Shown here: positions 1-11,117 of the stretch, one piece after another
How the letters are laid out: every line of letters begins with the position of its first letter
How positions within the stretch are numbered: the first letter of the stretch is position 1
NCBI GenBank assembly: GCA_026261815.1
Contig: JAMPIT010000434.1
Span: forward strand, 13,637,001 to 13,701,000
Source: Monarcha castaneiventris obscurior
Taxonomy: Eukaryota; Chordata; Aves; Passeriformes; Monarchidae
Direction of reading: 5' to 3'
DNA length: 64,000 bases
Made by a program: the position numbers and the translations under genes
The notes under the pieces: generated by a model
Told to the model about the DNA's origin: nothing
Seen by the model: the letters and a program-made list of their open reading frames with translations, nothing else
The model's database searches: none

Positions 1-2489
1 TTTTTCTAACCGGCTAAGAATGTTTACTGAACTTTTAGATAGTTGTTCAAACCTTTCTCCAAGGCGGAGAAAGGTGATAGACTGTGTTCCTATCCTGTAA
101 AATGCTAGAGGTGTTAACCTCATCCACCAATGTATGATTGTCTTAGAAGAGGTATAAAAGTGTGATAATAAAGGCAGGCGCCCCTTTTGGCTCTACCGGG
201 TGGCTGACCTGCTGCCTAACCTGCTGTTTGAGTCTGCGTGTTCGTGTCCAGACACTGCGACATCTGATGTGTGGGGATAGTCAATTTTTTCCATCTCTCA
301 CAAAGACAGAATTTAATTTGATTATTGCAAGCCAGCAGTCACAGTCCTAGGTAATGTCAAGTCTCCTTTGCATGACCCAGGGACATGCTCTAACCTGCAA
401 GCTGCTAGTGATGAATTTGACGTGGAAGATGGAGATTGGAACAGGATAAGTTAATCTCATTAGAAGCCAGCAAGCAGCTATTAAGCTTGGCCTATGCTTA
501 CACGGTTTCCTAATGTAGTGGTCTTGGCAAAGTCTCCCTAGAATAGATGCTGCTGAAATTGGCCAAAAAATGCTCAGAGGGCTTCCCCAGGCAAAACAAG
601 CTACACTGACTTGTATGCACTAAACTGGGCCTACAGTAGAGCTGCTTTAAACTTGAAGAGTCACAGCCTTTGTGACACTGAATCTCAAGGGAGTGGTAAC
701 TGGTAGAGTCTTAGAAAATAGACTAAGTTCATGTCTCAGAGTACCTTCTCAGGGTAAGTATATAAATGCAGTGTAAGAAGCAGAGTAGCTGTTGTTAAGA
801 AAAGTTTGAACTGGGAAAACCCTGCTTCTCTAGTATCTGTTTTGTCTCCTGCCAGTATGATGACCCCTTAGGAACACGGGCAGTTCTGCCGTTGCAGTGC
901 AGTTCCGGCAGAGGGTTTTTGACAGCCTGGTCAGTCAGGGATCACACCTCCTCAAATCCCGGACTCAGAGCAGGGCTGCCACAAGTCCGTAGACTCATCT
1001 TGATCTCACAGTAAAGGTCTTGATCTAGGGAATGTTAGTCCCCCTTACACTACTTTAAAATGGGCAGTTCTGATTTTTAAAACAAAATTCTTATCTTTCT
1101 GAGGTTTATAGACTCCACTCTCACTGGAAAGGAACAGCATTTCTTAAGCACACAGAATTAATTGTTTCTTGGCTGTACTGAGGGGAATGTACAATTTTAT
1201 ATTTTTTAAAAAATATTGTGTTGTTGAGGGAAAAGTATAGCAGGATATATTTCGGTTTAGTCTATTACATCTTGGATTTTTTTTCACTTGCTAATTCAAT
1301 TTAAAAAGTATAAGAAAACAGCTTGGGAGTATGGTAAGGCAATTGATAAAACTACAGACAAACTAAAGTAAAATAAAGTTAAATCCTTCCCAACAGAATA
1401 CCAGATAGCACAATGTGGGAGCATCAACTTCATGTAACTAAAGATATTTTTTTTTAATATTTAAATGGCTTATTTGGGACAATAAGCTCTTACTCAACTC
1501 TCAATGGCCTTGCAACTAAAAATACACTCTATTTAGTATTTATTTCAATTTGTTTTAGAGCACATCAATAGTTTTCTCAGAAGATATTATCACTGTTTGG
1601 CAGAAACATACTTGCAAAAATAAACTAAATCCAGAAAAGTTTCCAGGGATGTTTTTGGATGCAAACGTGAATCGTGACTCTTGCCCATATCAAAAATAAA
1701 GCACACTAGCTCTACAATGTTCTTTGCTAAATATAAACATCCTAACATTGATAAGCTTTACAGAAAAAGAAACTGATTGTCATATATTATTACCATCTCC
1801 AGTATTTTAAGAGCACCCTCTACAGTCACAAAACACTAACCAGGATGAGTTCTTCTTCCTAAAGAAAACAGTATTAACTAAAAACTGGACTATCAGTTTA
1901 CTTCATCAGCATAGTGTCAGATCTATATGAACATATGTCTCCTGGTAAAAATGAGCAGACTTTGTGTAAGTGCCAAAGAGAATATATTGCATCACCAAAG
2001 CCTCCATATTTGAGGATTTAAAATACCTTATATATTCTGTACTGACTCATAATCAGGCTGTATGCTTCCTCTCTTAAAGCAGTGGATGGCTGTGGGACCT
2101 GAAATGGAAACACATAAAACACACTGTTTGCTATTTTCAAAGGAAAGTGAGGAACAAAGCATGGTAAAGGTCAGGATGAACTAGTTCCCCTGAGTTAATT
2201 TGATTTGTTTGTTCAACTCTTACAAAAGAGTTGTGAAAATTGAGTACTTAGTTCATATGTGGAACTTAAAAATTTCAAAAAAAATTTAATTGCCCATGAA
2301 ATGCTTATTATACACATATACATTCTAACGTTGAAAACTCCAGTCCTCTAAAACCTGTCTTCAAGTTGTCTTTCCATGTTTTGCCTAGATTCACAAAGAT
2401 ACAGTTATTTTCTTAAGTCTTCAATGCATCAGTAGCTAAGTTACTGCAGGTGAATCAGGAGTGATTTTCTTTCAAGGAGAAGGTTTACT

Positions 2490-2830
2490 ATCTCTAAGTT
2501 GATTCGTAAAGTAATTGGACATTACTAAAATGCTTACATCTCTTCGAAAATATTGCGTCACGAAACTGTTTAAATGGTTTCGTCACCCAATTAACAAAAG
2601 TAGCTGAAAATAAAAACAAACGTAAAAATCCTAAAGATAATCCCTTTCCCCCGGTCTTTTATTTTCAAGCTACTCGGGAATGTGCCAAGGCACCAAACTG
2701 TTACAATTACCGAGGCCACCAGGTGGTGCTGTTATCCCACAGCACAAAAGGACCGTGGCCATTCCCCGCAAAGTCAGCAGGAGAAGGGGCTTGGATCGGA
2801 TTCTGCTTTAGGCCTTCACAAACGTTTCCT
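2490..2830. promoter_or_regulatory. CpG-retaining candidate distal regulatory element
   Basis: CpG dinucleotides are rare in the surrounding several kilobases but cluster here. The patch includes two CGTCA half-sites of the CRE type at 2556-2560 and 2581-2585, exactly 25 bp apart, and a CTCF-like motif at 2714-2732. Retained CpGs suggest low germline methylation, as at enhancers, insulators or minor promoters. This is inference from composition and motifs only. Confidence 0.4.
2714..2732 (+). promoter_or_regulatory. CTCF-like motif, plus orientation
   Basis: GGCCACCAGGTGGTGCTGT resembles the vertebrate CTCF core (CCASYAGRKGGCRS), differing mainly by T for C inside GGC. It lies about 5.5 kb upstream of the presumed CGNL1 start site and points toward the gene. 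Occupancy cannot be judged from sequence. Confidence 0.45.
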
Positions 2831-4160
2831 TATCTTTGTCCAAAAGTGAAAAAAAAAAAACAAACCCACCCCAAACCATAATAACTAAGACATCCATGCA
2901 TGCCTATAAGAAAAAAAAGAGTTAATTTTTACTTGGGATAGTGATGCTTAGGTTTAGACCCAGGCAATTTAACGTTTCACCTCTCTATTGAAATAAGTAA
3001 GAGTTACATGCATAAAGAGCATAGAAGCCATTTCATTTACTACATTACTACCTCTGTGATAAATTAATCAATGTTTATATCTACAATGACTGAAACAATA
3101 CACCCTTTAAGCTTTCTTCAAATAACTACATTGACAATACCAACAAATTACTAACTTTATGTGTTTGTGGTAACAGAGGCTCAGACTACACTATTCTTAA
3201 AAAATCATTTTGTTCCTGCAGCCTGGGCACAGCTAAATCCCAGCAGCCTGGGCTTGGCCAAGGAGAGCTGCACAGACCACAGCCAAGCAGGTAACAACTA
3301 CAATGGTTTCTGGAAGCTTAGTGTAGGTGCATTTGGTAGTACTTAGGCTTTTTGCAGGCTCCTTCTGGAAAAACACTTTTTTCATTGCTAGGATTACTGA
3401 AATAAGACTAGTGGCAGCAAGGCTGTGTTGCTAAGGTGGAGGAAGAAACATTGATTTAGCCAAAAGTTGTCCAAGGAGAAGAATGAGAGATCAGAAAGCC
3501 TCATCGTGGCTAGATGCTGAACAGTGTCTAAAATCTTCAACTTAAATTCATATCAGTATTAATTATTTATTTAATTACTTGACTGTGTATTTTTTCTTAA
3601 ATGAATATTGAAACTATCATATTATTTGTGATCAAACTTCGTGTTGCATGTGTTTTCCCCTCGACAGCTTTTAGAGTCAATGATATCTTCATCTCACTCT
3701 TGATTTCTATGTACATAAGTCAGGTTAATAATTGTACAGTCTTGCATTCAACATGAAGAGTATTTGTAAACTTGAACTAACCAAAATGAAATGAAATTCT
3801 ATAGAAGGCAAGTTACAATTAAAATCTTCATCTCCTAAGTTTTTCCTTACCATGCACTAGCTAATATAAAGTATTTCCCAGTGTTGAAGTGATCTGAAAA
3901 TATTAAACTCTTGGTTTACAACTTAATCTGTCTTTTTATACATTTTATTTAATAAGTCTTATTCTCCTGCAATGTAAGTATGTTCTTGAATATATGGCTA
4001 GGCCCAATGGCTAGGATTATTCAGGCTGTTTTAGAGCACATTGTGTGCTAGGGTTAAAGAGAACCCTGTGCTCTGGGTTCTGTCAGCAGTACTCTGTTTG
4101 ACAGCTGTACGTGGGAGAATAGAGAAATGGGAGAAATGTAAAAGATGGGCTACCCCCAAA

Positions 4161-4256
4161 CAGAAAGAGGGAGGGGGGAAGAAGGGGGGAAGAGACAGAG
4201 AAGAGGAAGAAAGAGGAGAGAGAGAAGGTCCACTGTGAAAAGGAGGGGAGGGACAG
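4161..4256 (+). repeat. Purine-rich (GA/GGA) low-complexity tract
   Basis: About 95 bases are almost entirely A and G on the plus strand, with G runs and GA repeats, and only a few pyrimidine interruptions. Such tracts can form triplex (H-DNA) structures and slip during replication. The 111-residue minus-strand open frame across it is a composition artefact. Confidence 0.8.
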
Positions 4257-6992
4257 AATATAAGAAAGGTGGAAAATGAAAGGCCGCCTTTTTTGGTTAG
4301 TTGTCTTTTGAGGAAAAACCAGAGATCACACATTAAAAAGCATCTGATAAGAGTGAACAATTGCATTTCTTCAAATACCTCATCTCCTTCTCTGAAAGTA
4401 AAGACCTGAATTTTTAAGATTGTGTTTCTTGAAATAAGAAATAGATAAAAATATCTATTTAGTAGCTTACTGAATACAGTAGTAAGAAGGGTAACTTATT
4501 TCTAAAGCAACAGACATTTAATCTTTGATAATAAAGAAAATTTCCAACAGATATTGTAAAAGATGAGTCAGAAGCAGTGCTTCAATGGAATTATATACCA
4601 GACTTTTTTTTCCTACTTTCTACTGTGACTATTGGATTAGATCCTTTCCTGAAAGGAAATCGGGGACTATAACAAAGTGCCAAAACTCAGTTAAATGTGT
4701 AGTGGAAGAGCAGAGAGAGAGAGAGAGGTGCATCTTGCTAGGAGCCAAGCACAGCTCTAATACAGCAGCCTTTCAGCACAGTGGGGCTCACTGCACAAGC
4801 AGAAATGAATGCAGGAGTGCTGCTCAGTTCCCGAGGTGTGCTGGAGTAGCCAGCAGCTGGAATTAATCTACAGCACAGGCTGCTAGGGCATTACTGTTTG
4901 TTTTTGCTTTAGCTGCAAACTCCATTTTGTATTGTGTTTCACAACTGCCTGATAATACACTGCCTGAACAGAGGGACATCAATCATAGCGTCGAGCCAGT
5001 TTTGTAAACAAGGACCAAAACCTTCACTTAAAAGCAAGGAAAAGAAAAATAAGTGGATGAGGGGTGGGAAAGGAAATGGCAGCCTGCACAGAGATGATAT
5101 TCTGTATATGACCTAAGCCTGTCCTCAGTGCAGTTTTAGCTTATTGCTGGGTTTGTATACATTCCTTCAAAAAATTCTTACCTCACTGGATAACCTTGTA
5201 CTTTTGCAGTATTCCAGCTGGACTATGGCTCTTACTGAACAATTCATGTTTGCAGCATTAGTGTAACCAAGTATTGTAAAACTCATGTTTAGCATATGCC
5301 AAAGATCTGTAAGAAACTGTTTGACAAAATGTTTGACTACAGTTTTAATGAAGTATTAAAGGTTCAAAGGTTCAAAATAAACTTTCCTCAAAGGCCAAGA
5401 AGTGTTGGATAGAGCTTTGAGAAAGTGTAGGATAGAGCTTGTGAAAATCCAGTCAAAACTGTTCAGTTTGGATGCTCACAGCCAATACAAGTAATTTAGC
5501 AATTGTGCTTGTCCCACCTTTTTCTTTTTTTTCACCCCCCCTCTTTGATACAAAAAAAAAAAAAAAGAAATAAAAGAAAGAAAAATGCCTTAGCATATTT
5601 TACTGAAACTCAGCACAGAACAAGAGAACAGTTTTCTGAGCTTTTTAATGCTGAGCATGACAGATAGCAACTGAATTGTCTTCTGAGCTGTTACCTGAGA
5701 GGTATATAATGAAAACAAAATTAATTATAGACTACATGGAAATGACTAGTAGTCATCACAGCCTGGTTGTTTTAGCAAGAAATTAATCTTATGTTTTTTC
5801 CTTTTTCTGATTTGCTTCTAAATGCAATGCGAATATATTATTGTACAATATCATTGATTAATACTGTTTTCATTAACCTCTAACAACAAAGTGAAAATTA
5901 TAGGTGTATACACCTCTTTAATGAAGCATTTTGTTTTCTATTAAGTGCAATTCTTTCACATCTTACAAAACTACAATATGAGGCTGAACAAACTGTCAGC
6001 ATGTTTCTTAACACTCTAATTGTAATAAAATACAGCCATTACACGTCTGTATAATATCTGTGAGTTCAACTGAAATGTTGCCACATAATTCATGTAACTG
6101 AGGGGAAAAAATGTTTACTTACTTTCTTTTCTATTCATTGTTTCCCAGTTTTTTCAGTTGGGGTGAGGGGATAAATTTCATGTGCTTTCTTAAAAACTAC
6201 AGGGAAAGGAGCTGAGCAAACTATATGCATCTTTTACCTAAACAGTTCCAAGATTATGGGGTTATGTGGAAAAAATGCATATGAAAAGCAAATGTTAAAT
6301 GGCAAAGTATGTAGAAGATCAAGATGGCAGCACAAGTTTGGGATGTTCTGTCTCATGAACACTTTTTTTGTTAATACTAGTGGCAGAAAACTCCATACAC
6401 CTATGATTTTCCTCTCAATAACCACTGAGAGGGAGAATCAACTTAATGCTTTATGTAGACATGCAACAGAAGTCCACAACAGAAGTCTTTATAGAGCCTG
6501 TCACACCGAGTACTTCCATCCTCTCAGCACACACTGCCAGTTGTCTGCAAACACCCCACTAGCTGCCTCTTTAGAGCTGTTTATAATTTGTGCAATTCCT
6601 ACAATTTACAGTTCTTTCTATTGATTAACCAGCAATTTAGTATTTTATCACAAGCAGTTCCTGTCAGACACTACTTCTCTGTCTCCTTGTTTTGCTTTTG
6701 CCTGTTTCTTGCAGAATCAATAGATCCTTTTGGAATACCAAATTGTAATACTACCAATATACATATTTTAAAAAAATTATTCAACTGCATTTAATTTTCT
6801 GGTGTGGATTTGGGAGAATTTTACCTTTTTTTTCCCAACACAGAACCCAAAGCTGGATACAGTGTCCCAGCAGTGTTAATATTGATGTTGTATTTGGAAC
6901 ACTGCCTTTTCTAGTTGAATCTCTCCTGTTTAAACATTCTAATTAAGACAGGGACATTCTCTACAGAAAATTCATACAACTATATAAGATTC

Positions 6993-7024
<32 letters not shown>

Positions 7025-7025
7025 C
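6993..7025. repeat. (TA)n microsatellite
   Basis: An uninterrupted TA run of about eleven units is followed by one TG step and further TA units. It is a simple repeat just upstream of the CpG island and probably polymorphic. Confidence 0.9.
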
Positions 7026-8145
7026 AGTAGTGCTTGCTTATTGGGCTTGTTTTCACAGATGTGTAACAGGTATCAGAGCAGCTCTGACAGAAATTTGAGC
7101 AGGAACCTCCAGCACTGCTGGATTTGAAAAGAGGATGTGTTCCTATCCATGCTCCTCCTGTTGAACAACTTTGACATGGCTTTCATGACTCATATACTAA
7201 ATTTTCCCTTCTCATGTTCACTGCCCAGCATTCTTCTGTTGTAGACAAGGATGTATCCCATTTTGCTGGGTTTTTTCCCCTTGTAGATTCACTATAACCT
7301 TTCTTCTGACAATGCTCCTTGGTTTAGGTTGTTCAAACCTTGAGAACAAATTTATAAGCATGGAAAAAACTGTCTGAGGCCCATGTCTTGTGACATGGCT
7401 GTAGACATTGGCTTTTGGGTTTTTTTGGACGACACCTGCAAACCCCCAGTCTCTACCACCTACCCTTCCTTCACTGACGGATCAGGGAGAGACACATGCT
7501 GCAGTATGGCAGCACTTCAGTTCCCACTCTACGTGTAGAATATTCTGGAACCACCGTGTTGTGCTATTTCTAGTCTAGCTGAAGACGGTGTGGAAATCAC
7601 CCGAAGTGCCCGGGGCACCAAGGTGTGCCCAGAGGTGTTTGTGACGCGGCTGTGGGAGCAGCACGGGCACGCTGCCCCGTCTGAGCGCTGCAGCCCCGCT
7701 CTCTGCGCCTCCCTCACCTCCTCCTCACGTCCAAGGGCGCGCCCGCCCTGCCCCATCCTTGTGCTGCCTCAGCCCTTACCGCCGGCCGGGCGGCTCGCCA
7801 GCCGCCTCCACACGGCGAGGGAAAACAAACCCGACTGTCAGGCGGCCTCGAGCCGACAGCACCCGGGCCCGGGGCTGGGTTTCTTCTTCGGAGGGTTGTT
7901 GTGGCCACCCCGCTCCGTCCCGGCGCGGTTGGCCGCAGCCCGAGCTGAGGAGGAGCGGGGCGCCCTCCCCTCTGTTCGCGGCTGTAGGTGTCTGTCGGGG
8001 GCTCCGGGCGCGCCGCGCGCCCCCTCAGGGAGACCAAAGGTCGCGGGCGGGCGGGAAAGCGGCTGGAAGGCTCGGGCTCACCTGCGGGAGCGCCCCCCGC
8101 CTGGCTCCTCCCCGGCCCGGCCGCGGCGCCCCCTCCCCCGCCGGA

Positions 8146-8155
8146 GGGGGCGGGC
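8146..8155 (+). promoter_or_regulatory. GC box (Sp1/KLF-like)
   Basis: GGGGGCGGGC matches the Sp1/KLF GC-box core. It lies in the densest part of the CpG island, just upstream of the likely start of exon 1, where such sites position TATA-less initiation. Confidence 0.55.
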
Positions 8156-8159
8156 AGTG

Positions 8160-8730
8160 CGCGCTTGGCTCCGGCGGCGAGCTCGGCTCGTGGGGCGGTG
8201 GAGAGAGTGGCGCGGAGTTGGCGGGGATCCCCTGCGAGAGAGAGACGGCTCGGGACGGGTGAGGAGAGCGCCGGCGGGCGGTCTGGGAGCTGAGGGGGGC
8301 AGCGCGTTACCCGTTTTTCCCTGCCTCGATGGCCGGGGCCGGGCGGGCACAGCGCTGTGGCGCTACCGGACGGAGCGCGCGGGCACGGGGGCGTCGCCGT
8401 GCGGTGCCCTGGGCGCTGCCGCCCGCGGCTGTGGCGGTGGCTCCCGGCGCCGGAGCGCCCTGGGTCGCTGCTTTCCTCAGCCCCGTTAAACACGCGCCTT
8501 TCCAAAGGCCGAGGGCGCCGGGCCCTCCCGGGCGTGAGGAGAGACCACGGCGGCTCTCCCCGCACGTCCGGCGGGTGACGCGCGGGGAGCTGGTGGAGCG
8601 CCGGCCGTGCCGGGGCAGCGCTTCCCCCGGGCGCTTCCCGGGGCTGCGCCGGCGAGCGGAGCGGGGCCGCCCCGGGGCGGGCGAGCTCAGCGGCCGAGGG
8701 GAGAGGGAGCTGCCGGGAGAACAGGCTGCG
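8160..8730 (+). other. CGNL1: CGNL1 exon 1, non-coding (5' end approximate)
   Basis: In vertebrate CGNL1 the start codon is in exon 2, so a 5' UTR exon is expected in the CpG island. The best 3' boundary I see is a GTAAGA donor at 8731. A second candidate donor, GTGAGG at 8259, would make a short exon, and a weaker GTGGGC lies at 8882. The 5' boundary of 8160 is a guess placed just after the GC box. With the 8731 donor, an ATG at 8329 opens a 135-codon upstream ORF that ends at the start of exon 2. Confidence 0.45.
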
Positions 8731-10290
8731 GTAAGATCGGAGTCCTCCGGAGTCCTTCTTCGTAGTCTCTGGGGCTGTGAGGAGCGGGGGTCTTCCCCCC
8801 GAGCGGGGCCGGCCGCGGCTGCCCCGGAGCTGCGGCTGCGGTGCCGCAGCTGGAGGTGCTGCTGCCGGCCTTGCGTTCCAGGTGGGCGGGCGGCGCCCGG
8901 AGCCCCCGCGGGGCGCCGAGACCGCCTGCTCGCACGCATTCCTCCGGGGATTCCTGGCATTCCTGGGCACAGGGCACTCTTGACTTCTTCATCTCCCTTT
9001 TATTCCGGGAATTAGCGTATTTTTTGCGAAAGGGTGTGTCCACATTGTGTGTGTTCTTTTTCATGGGAAAAGTTTAGAATGGCAGTTCTGCCATTTGTTC
9101 TTCTTCCAATTAACTTTGCGTCTGATATAATTTATATCCTTCCAATTTGATGACAACTTTATGGGAAGATCAGTGCTGCGATAAAACTTATGTGGTGAGT
9201 TTGCATTAGATTCACAGTTAGCAGTTGTTGCAGCTTTTATCTTTCCCTTTTTTTTAGCATGCAAATATTTAAAAAAAACGATTGCAGTGCAAGTTGAATG
9301 ATTTTCAAAATAGAAATAGTGGGGAACTCTTGTTCTATTTTTCTGAACGTCTACACTGTGTTTATCTTGTGCGCACTCCTAGAAGTGAATCCTGTAGGTG
9401 AATCAGAAATCCCCATAGTATATCCTGACTTGTATCCTTGACTATGAGAACACCCATGGGAACTTGATAGATTCAGTGTCTGACGCCTATGCTGACAACT
9501 GTCACGTGTCTCGTAGTTATGAATCTCTTTATAGAGCTAGTTTTAACACAACTTTAAAACTTCTATAAAAATATAATTAAAATGGCAAAACCAATCTACT
9601 GTTTACTTTTTAAGGGTGCTTTGTAAGAACTTGTTTGACTAGCAATTATAATTTCTACAAGTGTCATAGTCATTGAATTGTCTCGGGTTTTTTTCTCATG
9701 TTAGACCCAGAAGAAATCTGCTTATGCTCACAGTGTGTTCTAAGCCAGATGTGGTTACTGATGATTAATGTGAAAGCATAACAAGTTGCTATGATTCTTT
9801 TTTTTTTTAATAATTGGAGTGTTAGTTTGAACTTCGGTCTTTTGGAAAAAGATAATAAATTGAAGTGAAAACTTTAATACATTATTGAAGCCTACAATTA
9901 ACAATGTAGTAAGCATTATGTTTTAGAAGTTTGTTATGTTGTGGAAGGCGATTATACTGAGACAGCTACACTTTTAAAATGGAAAACTGTAAAATAGGAA
10001 AGCAATGCTTCTAATTTCTGTTAAGATTCTCTTAGGATATTAAGGTAATCTTTCACATAAGAGAAGATGATGTTTTTAGCAGACTGTTGTTTAGTATTAA
10101 TGATTTTTTAAAAAATTAATCTGAGATAAAAAATGCAGTTCTTCAAATGAAGTATCTTATAAAGGGACTGATATTTTTACATGTGTGTGTTTACAACTTA
10201 GAGGTGTTTCTGAAATATGTCAGTCATAGGAAAAGTATTCATAGTTGCTTTACGTACACCTTGAATTGCCACTGACATTAATAGTTTCGA

Positions 10291-10338
10291 AATGCCACCT
10301 AAATGCAAAGGTGGCATTAGTTACAAAGGTAACTAATG
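10291..10338. repeat. Twin perfect inverted repeats
   Basis: AATGCCACCT (10291-10300) pairs perfectly with AGGTGGCATT (10309-10318) across an 8-base loop. CATTAGTTAC (10315-10324) pairs perfectly with GTAACTAATG (10329-10338) across an AAAG loop. The two 10-bp stems share four bases, so they would be alternative or adjacent hairpins. Function is unknown. Confidence 0.85.
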
Positions 10339-11099
10339 TTGTGACAGTACTAAAAAGGCCTTTTGTTGCTAACCCCTTGATTACTGAATTTGTGGTAATA
10401 TTTGGAAGAGCCTGTCTACTTTGTGAGTGTGTCACACAACCGTTTGGTGTTTTTTTGTTTTATTCTCATTATCTGACTTAGTTGCATTTTGCTTTTAAAT
10501 CTAATGAATCTAGACTGCTTAGGCTGCCTGAATTGCCTCCAAGCAAACCAGCTTATTTTAATTTCTGTTAATTGCATTATTAGATCTCACTGTCATTTCT
10601 AAAATGTCTGAGAGCGCACTTAGGTTCCCCTGGCAGGGTTTATATGACAGATGTGGAGTTTAATTCGCTGCAGAAATAGTCTGTGGCATGTCGTGGATAA
10701 GGAATTTTACCTCAATAAAAGGATGACAAAGTTGAAGAAAAGAATTGGTGACAGTTTCTTCTTCTGGTTTACCTTGTGTAATAGGAAGTTGATCTTTCTG
10801 GGAGTATTGGTGTAACTGGTTTGTCTGGGTTCTGCAGTGTCATCTGAAGTGTGCAGGTGAAATGACATGACCCCAAACATGAATTTTTAAATCTTTCATC
10901 ATGGAGCAATGCAAGATGAACATAGGTGCTATGAGTTTATTCAGCCTGGATCATAGTGGGCAGGTTATTATTTAAAAATAGCTAGTGAAGTATTTTGAGG
11001 CCAAATAATTCTGCAGCTGTAAAAATTTAAACAAAAGTAGACTACCACAGTTTCATTCTGTAGTCTGCTGTTTTACCATTTCTGCTTTTGAAGTCATAG

Positions 11100-11117
11100 T
11101 GATGATGATGATGATGC
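11100..11117 (+). repeat. (TGA)6 simple repeat
   Basis: Six tandem TGA units in intron 1 form a short trinucleotide microsatellite with no coding context. Confidence 0.85.

Larger units (their letters stand above)
1..7599. other. Upstream flank, no supportable gene
   Basis: This AT-rich stretch lies 5' of the CGNL1 CpG island. All open frames are short, lack recognisable domains, and are not bounded by convincing splice sites. It holds a CpG-retaining patch around 2490-2830, a purine-rich tract at 4161-4256, poly(A) runs near 2850 and 5552, and a TA microsatellite at 6993-7025. It may contain distal enhancers or the far flank of the neighbouring gene, but nothing in the sequence proves either. 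Confidence 0.7.
7600..8960 (+). promoter_or_regulatory. CGNL1: CpG island promoter of CGNL1
   Basis: Composition changes sharply to GC-rich, CpG-dense DNA at about 7600 and returns to AT-rich at about 8960. This is the only such region in the window and it lies 5' of the large ATG exon, as expected for the promoter of a broadly expressed epithelial gene. It contains GC boxes (for example 8146-8155), no evident TATA box, and several candidate splice donors (8259, 8731, 8882). Long open frames on both strands here result from the scarcity of AT-rich stop codons. The exact start site is not determinable. Confidence 0.88.

Noticed and set aside
885..912. TCTGCCG...CGGCAGA inverted repeat in the upstream flank
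   Set aside because: Only a 7-bp stem with a 14-base loop; expected by chance in this length of sequence.
4031..4366. 111-codon minus-strand open frame
   Set aside because: Generated by the purine/pyrimidine tract; Ser/Pro/Phe-rich low complexity only.
7590..8489. 299-codon plus-strand open frame upstream of exon 1
   Set aside because: Begins with GTG rather than ATG, spans the promoter, and is pure compositional bias.
7714..8970. 418-codon minus-strand open frame in the CpG island
   Set aside because: Arg/Pro/Ala/Gly-rich, no domain, and overlapped by open frames in all other directions. This is the usual artefact of GC-rich DNA lacking stop codons.
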